64,000 bases of DNA from Tropicimonas aquimaris (GTDB lineage: Bacteria > Pseudomonadota > Alphaproteobacteria > Rhodobacterales > Rhodobacteraceae). The notes below the pieces were generated by a model. That model saw only the letters and a list, made by a program, of their open reading frames with translations, was not told the origin of the DNA and did no database searches. The stretch covers positions 62,001 to 126,000 of the forward strand of contig NZ_JBHTJT010000005.1 in the NCBI RefSeq assembly GCF_042676185.1, in the 5' to 3' direction. Position 1 is the stretch's first letter; each line of letters opens with the position of its first letter. The position numbers and the translations under genes are program-made. Of this stretch, positions 35,123 to 43,027 are shown in pieces.

Positions 35123-35536
35123 TCAGTTCCGGTTGATCTGGATTGTCTGAACAACGGTGTCGGGCGCTGCATGTTCCAGATCCACATGCAGCAATCCGTT
35201 TTCCATCGACGCGCCCTTCACCTCGACACCGTCCGCCAGCACGAAGCTGCGCTGGAACTGACGCGCGGCAATGCCGCGATGGAGGAAGAAGCGCTCGCCA
35301 TCCTCTTCAGCCTGACGGCCACGGATCACCAGCTGGCGGTCTTCGACGGTGATCGACAGGTCGGTCTCCGAGAATCCCGCAACCGCAAGAGTTATCCGAT
35401 AGTTCCGCTCGCCGGATTGTTCGATGTTGTAGGGCGGATAGCCGTCGTTTCCAGACTTCGCAGTCCGTTCGACGAGGCGCTCCAACTGTTCGAATCCCAA
35501 CAGGAAGGGATGCGAACCGAGGGCTGTCTTGGTCAT
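35123..35536 (-). CDS. Small heat-shock protein Hsp20 (IbpA type)
   Basis: 137-residue alpha-crystallin-domain chaperone: YPPYNIEQSGERNYRITLAVAGFS, LVIRGRQAEEDGERFFLHRGIAARQFQRSF and GASMENGLLHVDL. The start is the Met of MTKTALGSHPFLLGFEQLERL at 35536; the upstream in-frame stretch is not typical. No clear ROSE-type thermosensor was seen in the 5' region. Confidence 0.92.
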   Translation of the reverse strand: MTKTALGSHPFLLGFEQLERLVERTAKSGNDGYPPYNIEQSGERNYRITLAVAGFSETDLSITVEDRQLVIRGRQAEEDGERFFLHRGIAARQFQRSFVLADGVEVKGASMENGLLHVDLEHAAPDTVVQTIQINRN

Positions 35537-35703
35537 CAGGCACGTCCTTTCATGAAGCGACCATGCAAATACGGGCCCCGTGTTCGGGCACCCGAAGGTG
35601 AATATGGGCGCGACGCGGGCACCGCGCAAGGTTGGGGCTTTGCGCGAGCGCCCGAACCCGCCTATATTCGGGGAGTTATCGCGCAAAGTTGACGAAGGGT
35701 CCG

Positions 35704-35922
35704 ATGAACGCTCCCAGTGAAATGGATCCGCTCGAGGTCAAGCGGGTGAAGCTGCGGGTTCTCGTCCGGGAACACCGCGATCTCGACGACGCCATCCGCG
35801 CCCTCGAAGAGACCGGCACCGCCGATCCGTTCACCGTCCGCCGGCTGAAGAAGCAGAAGCTCGTGCTGAAGGACCGGATCGCGGTCCTCGAAGACGAGAT
35901 CACCCCGGACATCATCGCCTGA
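35704..35922 (+). CDS. YdcH/DUF465-family small coiled-coil protein
   Basis: 72 residues, charged and helical: LVREHRDLDDAIRALEETG followed by FTVRRLKKQKLVLKDRIAVLEDEI. This is the DUF465 (YdcH) pattern. It diverges from hsp20. Function unknown. Confidence 0.85.
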   Translation: MNAPSEMDPLEVKRVKLRVLVREHRDLDDAIRALEETGTADPFTVRRLKKQKLVLKDRIAVLEDEITPDIIA

Positions 35923-35990
35923 AGCCACGCAGCCGTTGCCCCTGCCCGCGGCGCTGCTATGGTGCGCGCTCGCGAAAGCAGGAGGGCGAA

Positions 35991-36485
35991 ATGCCGGAGC
36001 CGAAGGTGGGAATCATCATGGGCAGCCAGTCGGACTGGCCCACCATGAAGGAAGCCGCGAAGATCCTCGAGGAACTTGGCGTGCCCTTCGAGACCAAGAT
36101 CGTATCCGCGCACCGCACGCCCGACCGGCTCTGGGCCTATGGAAAGTCCGCCGCCGAACGGGGCCTGAAGGCGATCGTCGCGGGCGCTGGCGGCGCGGCG
36201 CACCTGCCGGGCATGGTCGCCTCCAAGACCCGCGTGCCGGTGATCGGCGTGCCGGTGCAGACCCGCGCCCTTTCGGGCGTCGACTCGCTCTATTCCATCG
36301 TCCAGATGCCCAAGGGTTTTCCGGTGGCCACGATGGCAATCGGCGCGGCCGGCGCCGCAAACGGCGGGCTGATGGCCGCCGCGATCCTCGCCAACGAAGA
36401 CCCTGCCCTCGCCGAACGGCTCGAGGCCTGGCGCGCCGCGCTCTCCGCGTCGATCCCCGAGGCGCCGGAGGATCTGGAAGAGTGA
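35991..36485 (+). CDS. purE: N5-carboxyaminoimidazole ribonucleotide mutase
   Basis: 164-residue class I PurE: VGIIMGSQSDWPTMKEAAKIL, VSAHRTPDRLW and AGAGGAAHLPGMVAS. It works with PurK in purine synthesis. GGAGG precedes the ATG. The stop overlaps the next gene's GTG. Confidence 0.95.
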   Translation: MPEPKVGIIMGSQSDWPTMKEAAKILEELGVPFETKIVSAHRTPDRLWAYGKSAAERGLKAIVAGAGGAAHLPGMVASKTRVPVIGVPVQTRALSGVDSLYSIVQMPKGFPVATMAIGAAGAANGGLMAAAILANEDPALAERLEAWRAALSASIPEAPEDLEE

Positions 36486-37240
36486 GCGCGATCGGATTCA
36501 TCGGCACGGGTCACATCGCGGCCCCGATGGTGCGCCACCTTGCTGCCAAGGGGCACGAGATCGTCGTGACCGAGCGGAATGCCGAGGTCTCCGCGGCGCT
36601 GGCTGCCGAACTCGGCGTGGGCGTGAGCGACGCGCAGGGTGTGATCGACCGGTCCGAGATCGTCTTTCTCTGCCTGCGTCCGCAGATCGCCGAAGACGTG
36701 CTGTCGGAGCTGACCTTTCGCGCCGGGCAGATGATCGTGTCGGTCATGGCCGGCATCGGCGTGGAGCGGCTGCAGGTGATCTGCGCCCCCGCTGGCGACA
36801 TCGTGCAGACGGTCCCTCTCGGCTTCGTCGAAAAGGGCGGTTGCCCGCTGGCGGCCCATGGCGACACCGATCTGCTCGCCTCGCTCTTCGAACCTGAGAA
36901 CCCGGTCGTGCCAGTCGCCAGCGAGGCGGCCCTCGACGCGCATTTCGCGATCTGCGCCATGGTGCCCGGCCTGCTCGACCTGATGGCGACGGCCTCCGGC
37001 TGGCTCGGCGCCCGCACCGGCGACGCCGACGCGGCCGAGTTCTACACCACCCAGATGATGACCGGCTTCCTCGCCGCGATGGACAAGGGCGGAGCCGGCC
37101 GGCTGGCCGAGGAGCGGGACGCGCTGGCCACCGAGGCCACCCTCAGCCTGCAGATGGTTCAGGGCCTCTCCAACGGCGGCGCCCATGCGGCGCTGGCCGA
37201 AACTCTACAAGCGATCCGAAGCAGATTGAGCGGCGATTGA
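36482..37240 (+). CDS. NAD(P)-binding oxidoreductase of the ProC (P5C reductase)-like superfamily
   Basis: 252 residues with an N-terminal Rossmann motif (IGFIGTGHIAAPMVRHLAAKGHEIVVTERN), LCLRPQIAEDVL, and a C-terminal helical part ending in ATLSLQMVQGLSNGGAHAAL, similar to pyrroline-5-carboxylate reductase dimer domains. Start is GTG (GTGA overlap with purE); the stop overlaps the purK ATG. Its position between purE and purK is unusual. Substrate unknown. Confidence 0.8.
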   Translation: MSAIGFIGTGHIAAPMVRHLAAKGHEIVVTERNAEVSAALAAELGVGVSDAQGVIDRSEIVFLCLRPQIAEDVLSELTFRAGQMIVSVMAGIGVERLQVICAPAGDIVQTVPLGFVEKGGCPLAAHGDTDLLASLFEPENPVVPVASEAALDAHFAICAMVPGLLDLMATASGWLGARTGDADAAEFYTTQMMTGFLAAMDKGGAGRLAEERDALATEATLSLQMVQGLSNGGAHAALAETLQAIRSRLSGD

Positions 37241-38313
37241 TGACAGCCCCCCTTCCCCCCGGCGCCACCATCGGAGTTCTCGGCGGCGGCCAGCTCGGCC
37301 GGATGCTCTCGGTCGCGGCGGCGCGTCTCGGATACCGGAGCCACATCTTCGAACCCGGCGCGGCTCCGGCGGCGGATGTCGCCGCGGACACCACCCGCGC
37401 GCCCTACGAGGACGGGGAGGCGCTGGAAGCCTTTGCCCGCTCGGTCGACGTGGTGACCTTCGAGTTCGAGAACGTCCCCGCCGAGGCGCTCGACCGCATC
37501 GAGGCGCTCCGGCCGCTCCGCCCGAATCGCAAGGCGCTTGCGGTCAGCCAGGACCGGCTGCACGAGAAGGACTTCCTCTGCGGCCTCGGGCTTGCCACAG
37601 CGCCCTACCGGAATGTCGAAAGCGAGGACGACCTGCAGCGCGCCGTGGAGGCGCTCGGGTGCCCGTCGATCCTCAAGACCCGCCGCCTCGGATATGACGG
37701 CAAGGGCCAGGTCCGCCTCGCCGCCGCCACCGATGTCCCCGAGGCCTACGCTGCGATGCAGGGCGCGCCGGCGCTGCTCGAAGGGTTCGTCGACTTCTCC
37801 ATGGAGATCTCGGTCATCGCCGCCCGCGGCGTCTCCGGCGAGGTCGCCTGTTTCGATCCCGGCCAGAACCTGCACGAGGGCGGCATCCTGCGTCGGACCA
37901 CCGTGCCCGCCCCGATCCCGGCCCGGCTGCGCACCGATGCGGTGCTGCTGGCCGGCCGCATCCTGAATGCGCTGGACTACGTCGGCGTGCTCGGCGTGGA
38001 GCTCTTCGTCACCCCGGCCGGCCTTGTGGTCAACGAGATCGCCCCGCGGGTGCACAATTCCGGCCACTGGACCCAGAATGGCTGCGCCGTCGACCAGTTC
38101 GAGCAGCATATCCGTGCCGTTGCAGGCTGGCCGCTTGGCGACGGCAGCCGATATGCCGACGTCGTCATGGAGAACCTGATCGGCGACGACATGGACCGCG
38201 TGCCCGAGCTCGCCTCCACACCGTCCACCGCGCTGCACCTCTACGGCAAGGCGGAAACCCGTCCCGGCCGCAAGATGGGCCACGCGAACCACGTTTCTCC
38301 GAAGACCGACTGA
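37240..38313 (+). CDS. purK: 5-(carboxyamino)imidazole ribonucleotide synthase
   Basis: 357-residue ATP-grasp enzyme: IGVLGGGQLGRMLSVAAARLGY, TFEFENVPAEALD, LKTRRLGYDGKGQ, and NEIAPRVHNSGHWTQNGC. Start ATG at 37240 overlaps the preceding TGA. Confidence 0.95.
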   Translation: MTAPLPPGATIGVLGGGQLGRMLSVAAARLGYRSHIFEPGAAPAADVAADTTRAPYEDGEALEAFARSVDVVTFEFENVPAEALDRIEALRPLRPNRKALAVSQDRLHEKDFLCGLGLATAPYRNVESEDDLQRAVEALGCPSILKTRRLGYDGKGQVRLAAATDVPEAYAAMQGAPALLEGFVDFSMEISVIAARGVSGEVACFDPGQNLHEGGILRRTTVPAPIPARLRTDAVLLAGRILNALDYVGVLGVELFVTPAGLVVNEIAPRVHNSGHWTQNGCAVDQFEQHIRAVAGWPLGDGSRYADVVMENLIGDDMDRVPELASTPSTALHLYGKAETRPGRKMGHANHVSPKTD

Positions 38314-38409
38314 CCCGTCATCTGTTCGGAAAACATCCTCGAGCGGAACACGCCGCCTCGAGCGCGCCCCCTGGAGCCCCGCCGCCACCTCTCCGCCAAG
38401 GCCCGCCGC

Positions 38410-38667
38410 TCACGGATCGTAGCGAAACACCTTGTCCCGCGCCTTGGCGCCGCGCACCAGGGTCAGGCTCGATTTCGGCACGCCGAGCGCGCGGGCGAGC
38501 AGCTTCTGCACGGCGGCATTGGCCTTGCCGCCCTCGGGAACACTCGTGACCAGCACCCGGAGCCCCTCGGGCCCTGCCTCGACGGCATTTCGCGATGCCC
38601 TGGGCGTCACCCGCACGGCGATCTCCGCCCCGGGCTCCGCAAATTCCGACAGATCCGCCTTTGCCAT
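38410..38667 (-). CDS. DUF167/YggU-family protein
   Basis: 85 residues; RVTPRASRNAVEAGPEGLRVLVTSVPEGGKANAAVQKLLARALGVPKSSLTLVRGAKARDK carries the usual DUF167 pattern. Function unknown. It diverges from the deacetylase gene. Confidence 0.88.
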   Translation of the reverse strand: MAKADLSEFAEPGAEIAVRVTPRASRNAVEAGPEGLRVLVTSVPEGGKANAAVQKLLARALGVPKSSLTLVRGAKARDKVFRYDP

Positions 38668-38729
38668 CGCCTCTTTCCGTTCCTGGCCCGCCCCCCTAGG
38701 CTAGCCCGGGCAGGCAGGGAGAACCACGG

Positions 38730-39836
38730 ATGCGGACGGGCTTTTTCTGGGATGAACGCTGTTTCTGGCACTCTGGCGGCAACTACGCCCTGACCCTGCC
38801 CGTCGGCGGGCTGGTGCAGCCGACAATGGGCGGGCTTCCCGAGAACCCCGAGACCAAACGCCGGCTGGTGAACCTGATGCGGGTGACCGGGATGGACCGG
38901 CATCTCGCCATGCGCGGCGCCGAGCCCGCCAGCGAGGCTGAACTGGCGCGGGTCCACCCGCATTCCTACCTCTCCGAGTTCAAGGCCCTCTCCGACAGTG
39001 GCGGCGGCGAGATCGGGCTTCGTACACCATTTGGACGAGGCGGCTACGAGATCGCTGCGCTCTCGGCCGGACTCGCCCGCGACGCGTTGGTCGCCGTGCT
39101 GCGCGGGGAGGTCGAGAATGCCTATGCGCTCTCGCGTCCGCCCGGTCACCATTGCCTGCCAGAGTTCCCCAATGGCTTCTGCCTGCTGGCCAACATCGCT
39201 ATCGCGATCGAATCGGCGCTGGATCAGGGGCTTGCCGGGCGGATCGCCGTGGTCGACTGGGACGTGCACCACGGCAACGGCACGGAGGCGATCTTCTACG
39301 ACCGGGCGGAGGTGCTGACGATCTCGCTGCACCAGGAGCGCAACTATCCGCTCGACACCGGCGACGCGGAAGACCGTGGCGCCGGCGCCGGGCTGGGCGC
39401 CAACATGAACATCCCGCTGCCGCCGGGCACGGGGCACCGCGGCCATCTGCAGGCCATCGACCGCCTGGTGCTGCCGGCGCTGGAGGCGTTCGAGCCCGAC
39501 GCGATCGTCGTCGCCTGCGGGTTCGATGCCTCTGCCGTCGACCCGTTGTCGCGGATGCTCGCCAGCGCCGAAACCTTTCGCGCCATGACGCAGCGCCTGC
39601 GCGCGGCGGCGGACGACCTCTGCGACGGGCGGCTCGTGCTGGTCCACGAGGGCGGCTACTCGGAGGTTTACGTCCCGTTTTGCGGCCACGCCGTGCTCGA
39701 GGCGTTGTCCGACGCCCCCGTGGCGGCCCCCGACCCGCTGGCCGAGACCGTCGCCGCGCGCCAACCTGGACCGCGGCATGACCGGATGGTCGAGGGGCTG
39801 ATCTCGGATCTGGAGGAAGTGTTCCGGCAAGGATAG
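38730..39836 (+). CDS. Class II histone deacetylase-like amidohydrolase
   Basis: 368-residue arginase/deacetylase-fold enzyme. Active-site parts are present: SRPPGHHCLP (His pair), VVDWDVHHGNGT (metal Asp and His), VACGFDASAVDP (metal Asp), and HEGGYSEVY (Tyr). Bacterial members act on acetylpolyamines or acylated small molecules more often than on proteins. Substrate not determinable. Length is usual. Confidence 0.9.
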   Translation: MRTGFFWDERCFWHSGGNYALTLPVGGLVQPTMGGLPENPETKRRLVNLMRVTGMDRHLAMRGAEPASEAELARVHPHSYLSEFKALSDSGGGEIGLRTPFGRGGYEIAALSAGLARDALVAVLRGEVENAYALSRPPGHHCLPEFPNGFCLLANIAIAIESALDQGLAGRIAVVDWDVHHGNGTEAIFYDRAEVLTISLHQERNYPLDTGDAEDRGAGAGLGANMNIPLPPGTGHRGHLQAIDRLVLPALEAFEPDAIVVACGFDASAVDPLSRMLASAETFRAMTQRLRAAADDLCDGRLVLVHEGGYSEVYVPFCGHAVLEALSDAPVAAPDPLAETVAARQPGPRHDRMVEGLISDLEEVFRQG

Positions 39837-39868
39837 GAAGGGGCAAAGCCCGATCCAACGGAGGCCCC

Positions 39869-40447
39869 ATGCCGGACCCGAACCAAGCCGCCCTCGATTT
39901 CCTTCTGACCCGGCGCTCCCGCCCGGCCAAGACCCTGCGAACGCCGGTGCCGGACGAGGCCGCACTACGCACCCTGCTCACGGTCGCCGCCCGCACGCCC
40001 GACCACAAGAAGCTGGAGCCCTGGCGTTTCATCGTGCTGGAGAAGCCGGCGCTGGAACGACTAGCGCTGATGGTGCCTGACCGCGCAAAGGCCCTCGGCA
40101 TCGCGCCGGAGACCGCCGAGAAGATGGTCCGCCAGTTCGCCGATGCCGATCTCGTCGTCGCCGTGATCGGTGTGCCGCAGGACAATGACGCGGTGCCCGA
40201 GATCGAACAGATCCTTTCGGCCGGCGCCGCCTGCTATGGCCTGCTCTCCGCCGCCCTCGCCGCCGGATGGGGCGCCAACTGGCTGACCGGCTGGGCGGCC
40301 TTCGACCGGCCCTTCGTCGAGACCGGACTGGGGCTGCGCAGCCATGAGTTCGTCGCGGGCTTCATCCACATCGGCACCGAGACCAGCGCCCCGCCGGAGC
40401 GACCGCGCCCGAACCTGGACGCGATCACGGAATGGCAGCGTAAATGA
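39869..40447 (+). CDS. Nitroreductase-family FMN protein
   Basis: 192 residues: DFLLTRRSRPAKTL at the N-terminus, ARTPDHKKLEPWRFIVLE, a central AGAACYGLLSAALAAGWGANWLTGW, and a C-terminal GFIHIGTETSAPPERPRPN. These fit the YdjA-like nitroreductase subgroup. GGAGG lies before the ATG. The TGA overlaps the next gene (ATGA). Confidence 0.9.
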   Translation: MPDPNQAALDFLLTRRSRPAKTLRTPVPDEAALRTLLTVAARTPDHKKLEPWRFIVLEKPALERLALMVPDRAKALGIAPETAEKMVRQFADADLVVAVIGVPQDNDAVPEIEQILSAGAACYGLLSAALAAGWGANWLTGWAAFDRPFVETGLGLRSHEFVAGFIHIGTETSAPPERPRPNLDAITEWQRK

Positions 40448-41148
40448 GGATCCTCGGCGATTTCGCACGCGCGGTCGGCCAGATCCCGGACCCGCGCTTC
40501 CTGCGCGTCCTGCTCCTCGGCCTGGGCCTGACCCTCGCCCTTCTGATCGGCGCGACCCGGCTCTTTGCCTGGCTCGCGGGCTGGCTCGTGCCGGAGAGCT
40601 TCACGCTCTTCGGACTCACCATCGACTTCGCCGGCGGCATCGCCTCAGGCGCGGCGGTGCTGGTGATGCTGGTGGCCTCGGTCTTCCTGATGGTGCCCGT
40701 GGCGTCGGCCTTCACCGGTCTCTTCCTCGAACAAGTCGCCGAGGCAGTGGAGGCCCGATTTTATCCTCATCTGCCCCCGGCCACGCCGGTCCCGATGGGC
40801 GAGGCGCTCAAGGACACGGTCAATTTCCTCGGGGTGATCATTGCGGTGAACCTGCTTGCCCTGATCCTGTATTTCTTAGTCGGGCCGTTTGCGCCGGTCC
40901 TCTTCTGGGCGGTCAACGGCTTCCTGCTCGGACGGGAATACTTCCAACTCGTCGCCATGCGTCGGGTCGGCCGCCAAGGGGCGATTGCCGCGCGCCGGCG
41001 GCACATGCCGGAGATCTGGCTCGCCGGCGGCCTGATGGCAATTCCGCTATCTTTGCCGGTGATCAACCTCTTCGTGCCGATCCTCGGCGCAGCGACCTTC
41101 ACGCATCTCTACCACCGGCTGGAGCCGCAGGACGCCCGCGTCAGTTAG
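40444..41148 (+). CDS. EI24/CysZ-like membrane protein
   Basis: 234 residues with about four long hydrophobic regions (LLLGLGLTLALLIGATRLFAW; AAVLVMLVASVFLMVPVASAFTGLF) and the conserved FWAVNGFLLGREYFQLVAMRR. This is the EI24-domain pattern; CysZ is a sulfate channel, but the substrate here is unproven. The 3' end overlaps the convergent DUF333 gene by 8 bp. Confidence 0.85.
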   Translation: MRILGDFARAVGQIPDPRFLRVLLLGLGLTLALLIGATRLFAWLAGWLVPESFTLFGLTIDFAGGIASGAAVLVMLVASVFLMVPVASAFTGLFLEQVAEAVEARFYPHLPPATPVPMGEALKDTVNFLGVIIAVNLLALILYFLVGPFAPVLFWAVNGFLLGREYFQLVAMRRVGRQGAIAARRRHMPEIWLAGGLMAIPLSLPVINLFVPILGAATFTHLYHRLEPQDARVS

Positions 41149-41383
41149 CGGCGGGCGCCTTGTCCCAGTTCTCCCGGAAATAGTCCCAGGCGTCGACCCG
41201 GGTGCCGTCGGTCAGCACGCAATAGCCGCGCTGACCGTCGGCCTCGGTCTCGATCACGTATTGCCCCCCGCTCTCGATGCAGAACGTGGCCGCCGGGTGC
41301 GCGGCCGCGGTGGTGTTGGCCTGTGCGCCCGCTGCGGCAAGGGCCAGCAGGCCGGCGACGGATAAGGCGGTCGGATCGTTCAA
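41141..41383 (-). CDS. DUF333-type small exported protein
   Basis: 80 residues from a TTG start at 41383: short signal peptide (ALSVAGLLALAAAGAQA), then PAATFCIESGGQYVIETEADGQRGYCVLTDGTRVDAW, the DUF333 pattern with two Cys. GGGGAG lies 7 nt upstream of the TTG. The start region is one copy of a 19-bp tandem duplication, and no ATG is available. Confidence 0.75.
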   Translation of the reverse strand: MNDPTALSVAGLLALAAAGAQANTTAAAHPAATFCIESGGQYVIETEADGQRGYCVLTDGTRVDAWDYFRENWDKAPAAN

Positions 41384-41418
41384 CTCACTGCTCCCCGGAC
41401 AACTCACTGCTCCCCGGA
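41381..41418. repeat. Perfect 19-bp tandem duplication
   Basis: CAACTCACTGCTCCCCGGA occurs twice head to tail (41381-41399 and 41400-41418). It spans the DUF1467 stop codon and the DUF333 ribosome-binding site/start region on the minus strand. Confidence 0.95.
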
Positions 41419-41703
41419 TGCGGATGCGCCCGACCCCGGCCCGAACCGGTGGAACAGGTCGAAGTCGTCGACCGTTATGGTTCCGGTGAGGATGATGGCG
41501 CAGGTGATGGCCCAGAGCGGCAGCGTGATCGCCGTGACGAGCCGAGCCTTTCGCTTGAGGTTCGGGTTGGTCGGGGCCGAGCGCGGGGTACCTGGCGCCA
41601 CATCCCCGGCCTCGTGCTGCGTCTGAAGCCTGAGCGGCAAGACGATGAAGAAGACCATGAACCAGATCACGGCCAACAGAACAAGGGCGGAGGTGATTGC
41701 CAT
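41404..41703 (-). CDS. DUF1467-family membrane protein
   Basis: 99 residues, two membrane segments: VLLAVIWFMVFFIVLPLRLQTQ and AITLPLWAITCAIILTGTIT. The pattern with QHEAGDVAPGTPRSAPTNPNLKRKA matches DUF1467. It lies 3 nt after mce, an arrangement common in alphaproteobacteria. The last residues and stop fall in the tandem duplication. Confidence 0.87.
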   Translation of the reverse strand: MAITSALVLLAVIWFMVFFIVLPLRLQTQHEAGDVAPGTPRSAPTNPNLKRKARLVTAITLPLWAITCAIILTGTITVDDFDLFHRFGPGSGASASGEQ

Positions 41704-41706
41704 GGA

Positions 41707-42111
41707 TCAGACCTGCTCCAGTTCGATCAGGCAGCCGTTGAAGTCCTTCGGGTGCAGGAACAGCACGGGCTTCTTGTGGGCGCCGATCTTCGGTTCGCCA
41801 TTGCCGAGCACGCGTGCGCCCTGCGCCTTGAGCTTGTCGCGGGCGGCGATGATGTCCTCGACCTCGTAGCACATGTGGTGGATGCCGCCCGAGGGGTTCT
41901 TTTCGAGGAAGCCGGCGATCGGGGAGTTCTCGCCCAGCGGGTAGAGCAGCTCGACCTTGGTGTTGGGCAGTTCGATGAACACCACCGTCACGCCGTGGTC
42001 CGGCTCGTCCTGCGGCGCGCCGACCTTGGCGCCGAGCGTGTTGCGGTATTGCTCTGACGCGGCTTCGAGATCCGGTACCGCGATGGCGACGTGGTTGAGA
42101 CGACCGATCAT
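41707..42111 (-). CDS. mce: Methylmalonyl-CoA epimerase
   Basis: 134-residue VOC-fold enzyme interconverting methylmalonyl-CoA epimers: GRLNHVAIAVPDLEAA (metal His), GGIHHMCYEVEDI, and LELLYPLGENSPI-type central part. It supplies the substrate of the B12-dependent methylmalonyl-CoA mutase, linking it functionally to the cob cluster. Confidence 0.93.
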   Translation of the reverse strand: MIGRLNHVAIAVPDLEAASEQYRNTLGAKVGAPQDEPDHGVTVVFIELPNTKVELLYPLGENSPIAGFLEKNPSGGIHHMCYEVEDIIAARDKLKAQGARVLGNGEPKIGAHKKPVLFLHPKDFNGCLIELEQV

Positions 42112-42258
42112 GATCAGCTTCCTCCTGAGTGGATATGCGCCGCCTTATCGCTCCGCAGGCCCACCCTCCGCAACCCTGCCAGCCTGCGGCGCAGGGTCCA
42201 TTTACCGCTCGTTAGGCAGAATCGCCCTTAATCGACTCAAAGGTTGAAAGGAACTGCC

Positions 42259-42978
42259 ATGACCGACGACCTCAGCATCGAGATCCCGTCCCGTAAGCCG
42301 TCGGCCGACCGGCCGCTGCAGGGGCTCACCGTTCTTGTGGTGGAAGACAGCCGCTTCGCCAGCGAGGCGATGCGGCTATTGTGTCTGCGCAGTGGCGCCC
42401 GCATTCGTCGTGCTGATTGCCTGGCCTCGGCGCACCGGCATCTCGCCGTCTATCGGCCCTCGGCGGTGATCGTCGATCTCGGGCTCCCCGACGGCTCAGG
42501 CGCCACGCTGATCCGGGAGATCGCGCAATCGGACCAGCCGGTGCCTGTGCTGCTCGGCACCAGCGGCGACGACGCCGCCGAAGCGGTCGCCATCGCGGCC
42601 GGCGCGCACGGGTTTCTGCAGAAGCCGATCACCAGCCTGGCAGTGTTTCAGCAGGCCATCCTGTCGAACTATCCCGGATCGGTCGCACCCAATTGCATGC
42701 GCCTGGTCTCCGCCGAGCGGGTCACGCCCGATCCGCTGGCTTTGCGGGACGATCTCAGCCACGTGGCCGAGATCCTCGCCTCGCCCATGACCCGGCAGAA
42801 GTTCGACTATGTGCGCCAGTTCCTCTGCTCGGTGGCCTTCAGCGCCTCCGACGACAAGCTGGCCCGCGCGGCGAACCGGCTGGCCTGGGCCTCGCAGCCG
42901 GATCCCAACGCGCGGGCCGCGTTGGCGGAAGTCACCAGCCTCGTCGAAATGCGGATGACCGGCACCGGCGCGTTCTGA
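42259..42978 (+). CDS. Response regulator with REC domain and unrecognised C-terminal half
   Basis: 239 residues. REC domain: LTVLVVEDSRFASEAMRLL, phospho-acceptor Asp in VIVDLGLPDGSG, LLGTSGDD, and the Lys in FLQKPITSL. Residues after about 150 are helical (LSHVAEILASPMTRQKFDYVRQFL) and show no DNA-binding domain; no sensor kinase is adjacent. AGGA lies 6 nt before the ATG. The promoter region holds two GANTC sites. Confidence 0.87.
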   Translation: MTDDLSIEIPSRKPSADRPLQGLTVLVVEDSRFASEAMRLLCLRSGARIRRADCLASAHRHLAVYRPSAVIVDLGLPDGSGATLIREIAQSDQPVPVLLGTSGDDAAEAVAIAAGAHGFLQKPITSLAVFQQAILSNYPGSVAPNCMRLVSAERVTPDPLALRDDLSHVAEILASPMTRQKFDYVRQFLCSVAFSASDDKLARAANRLAWASQPDPNARAALAEVTSLVEMRMTGTGAF

Positions 42979-43027
42979 GCCGCCAGTTCATAGGCCGCAC
43001 CGGACCCGGCGTTCGCCGGTCTCCGCG

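Noticed and set aside
35537..35703. Possible ROSE-type RNA thermometer upstream of hsp20
   Set aside because: The expected U(U/C)GCU pairing opposite the ribosome-binding site was not found by eye.
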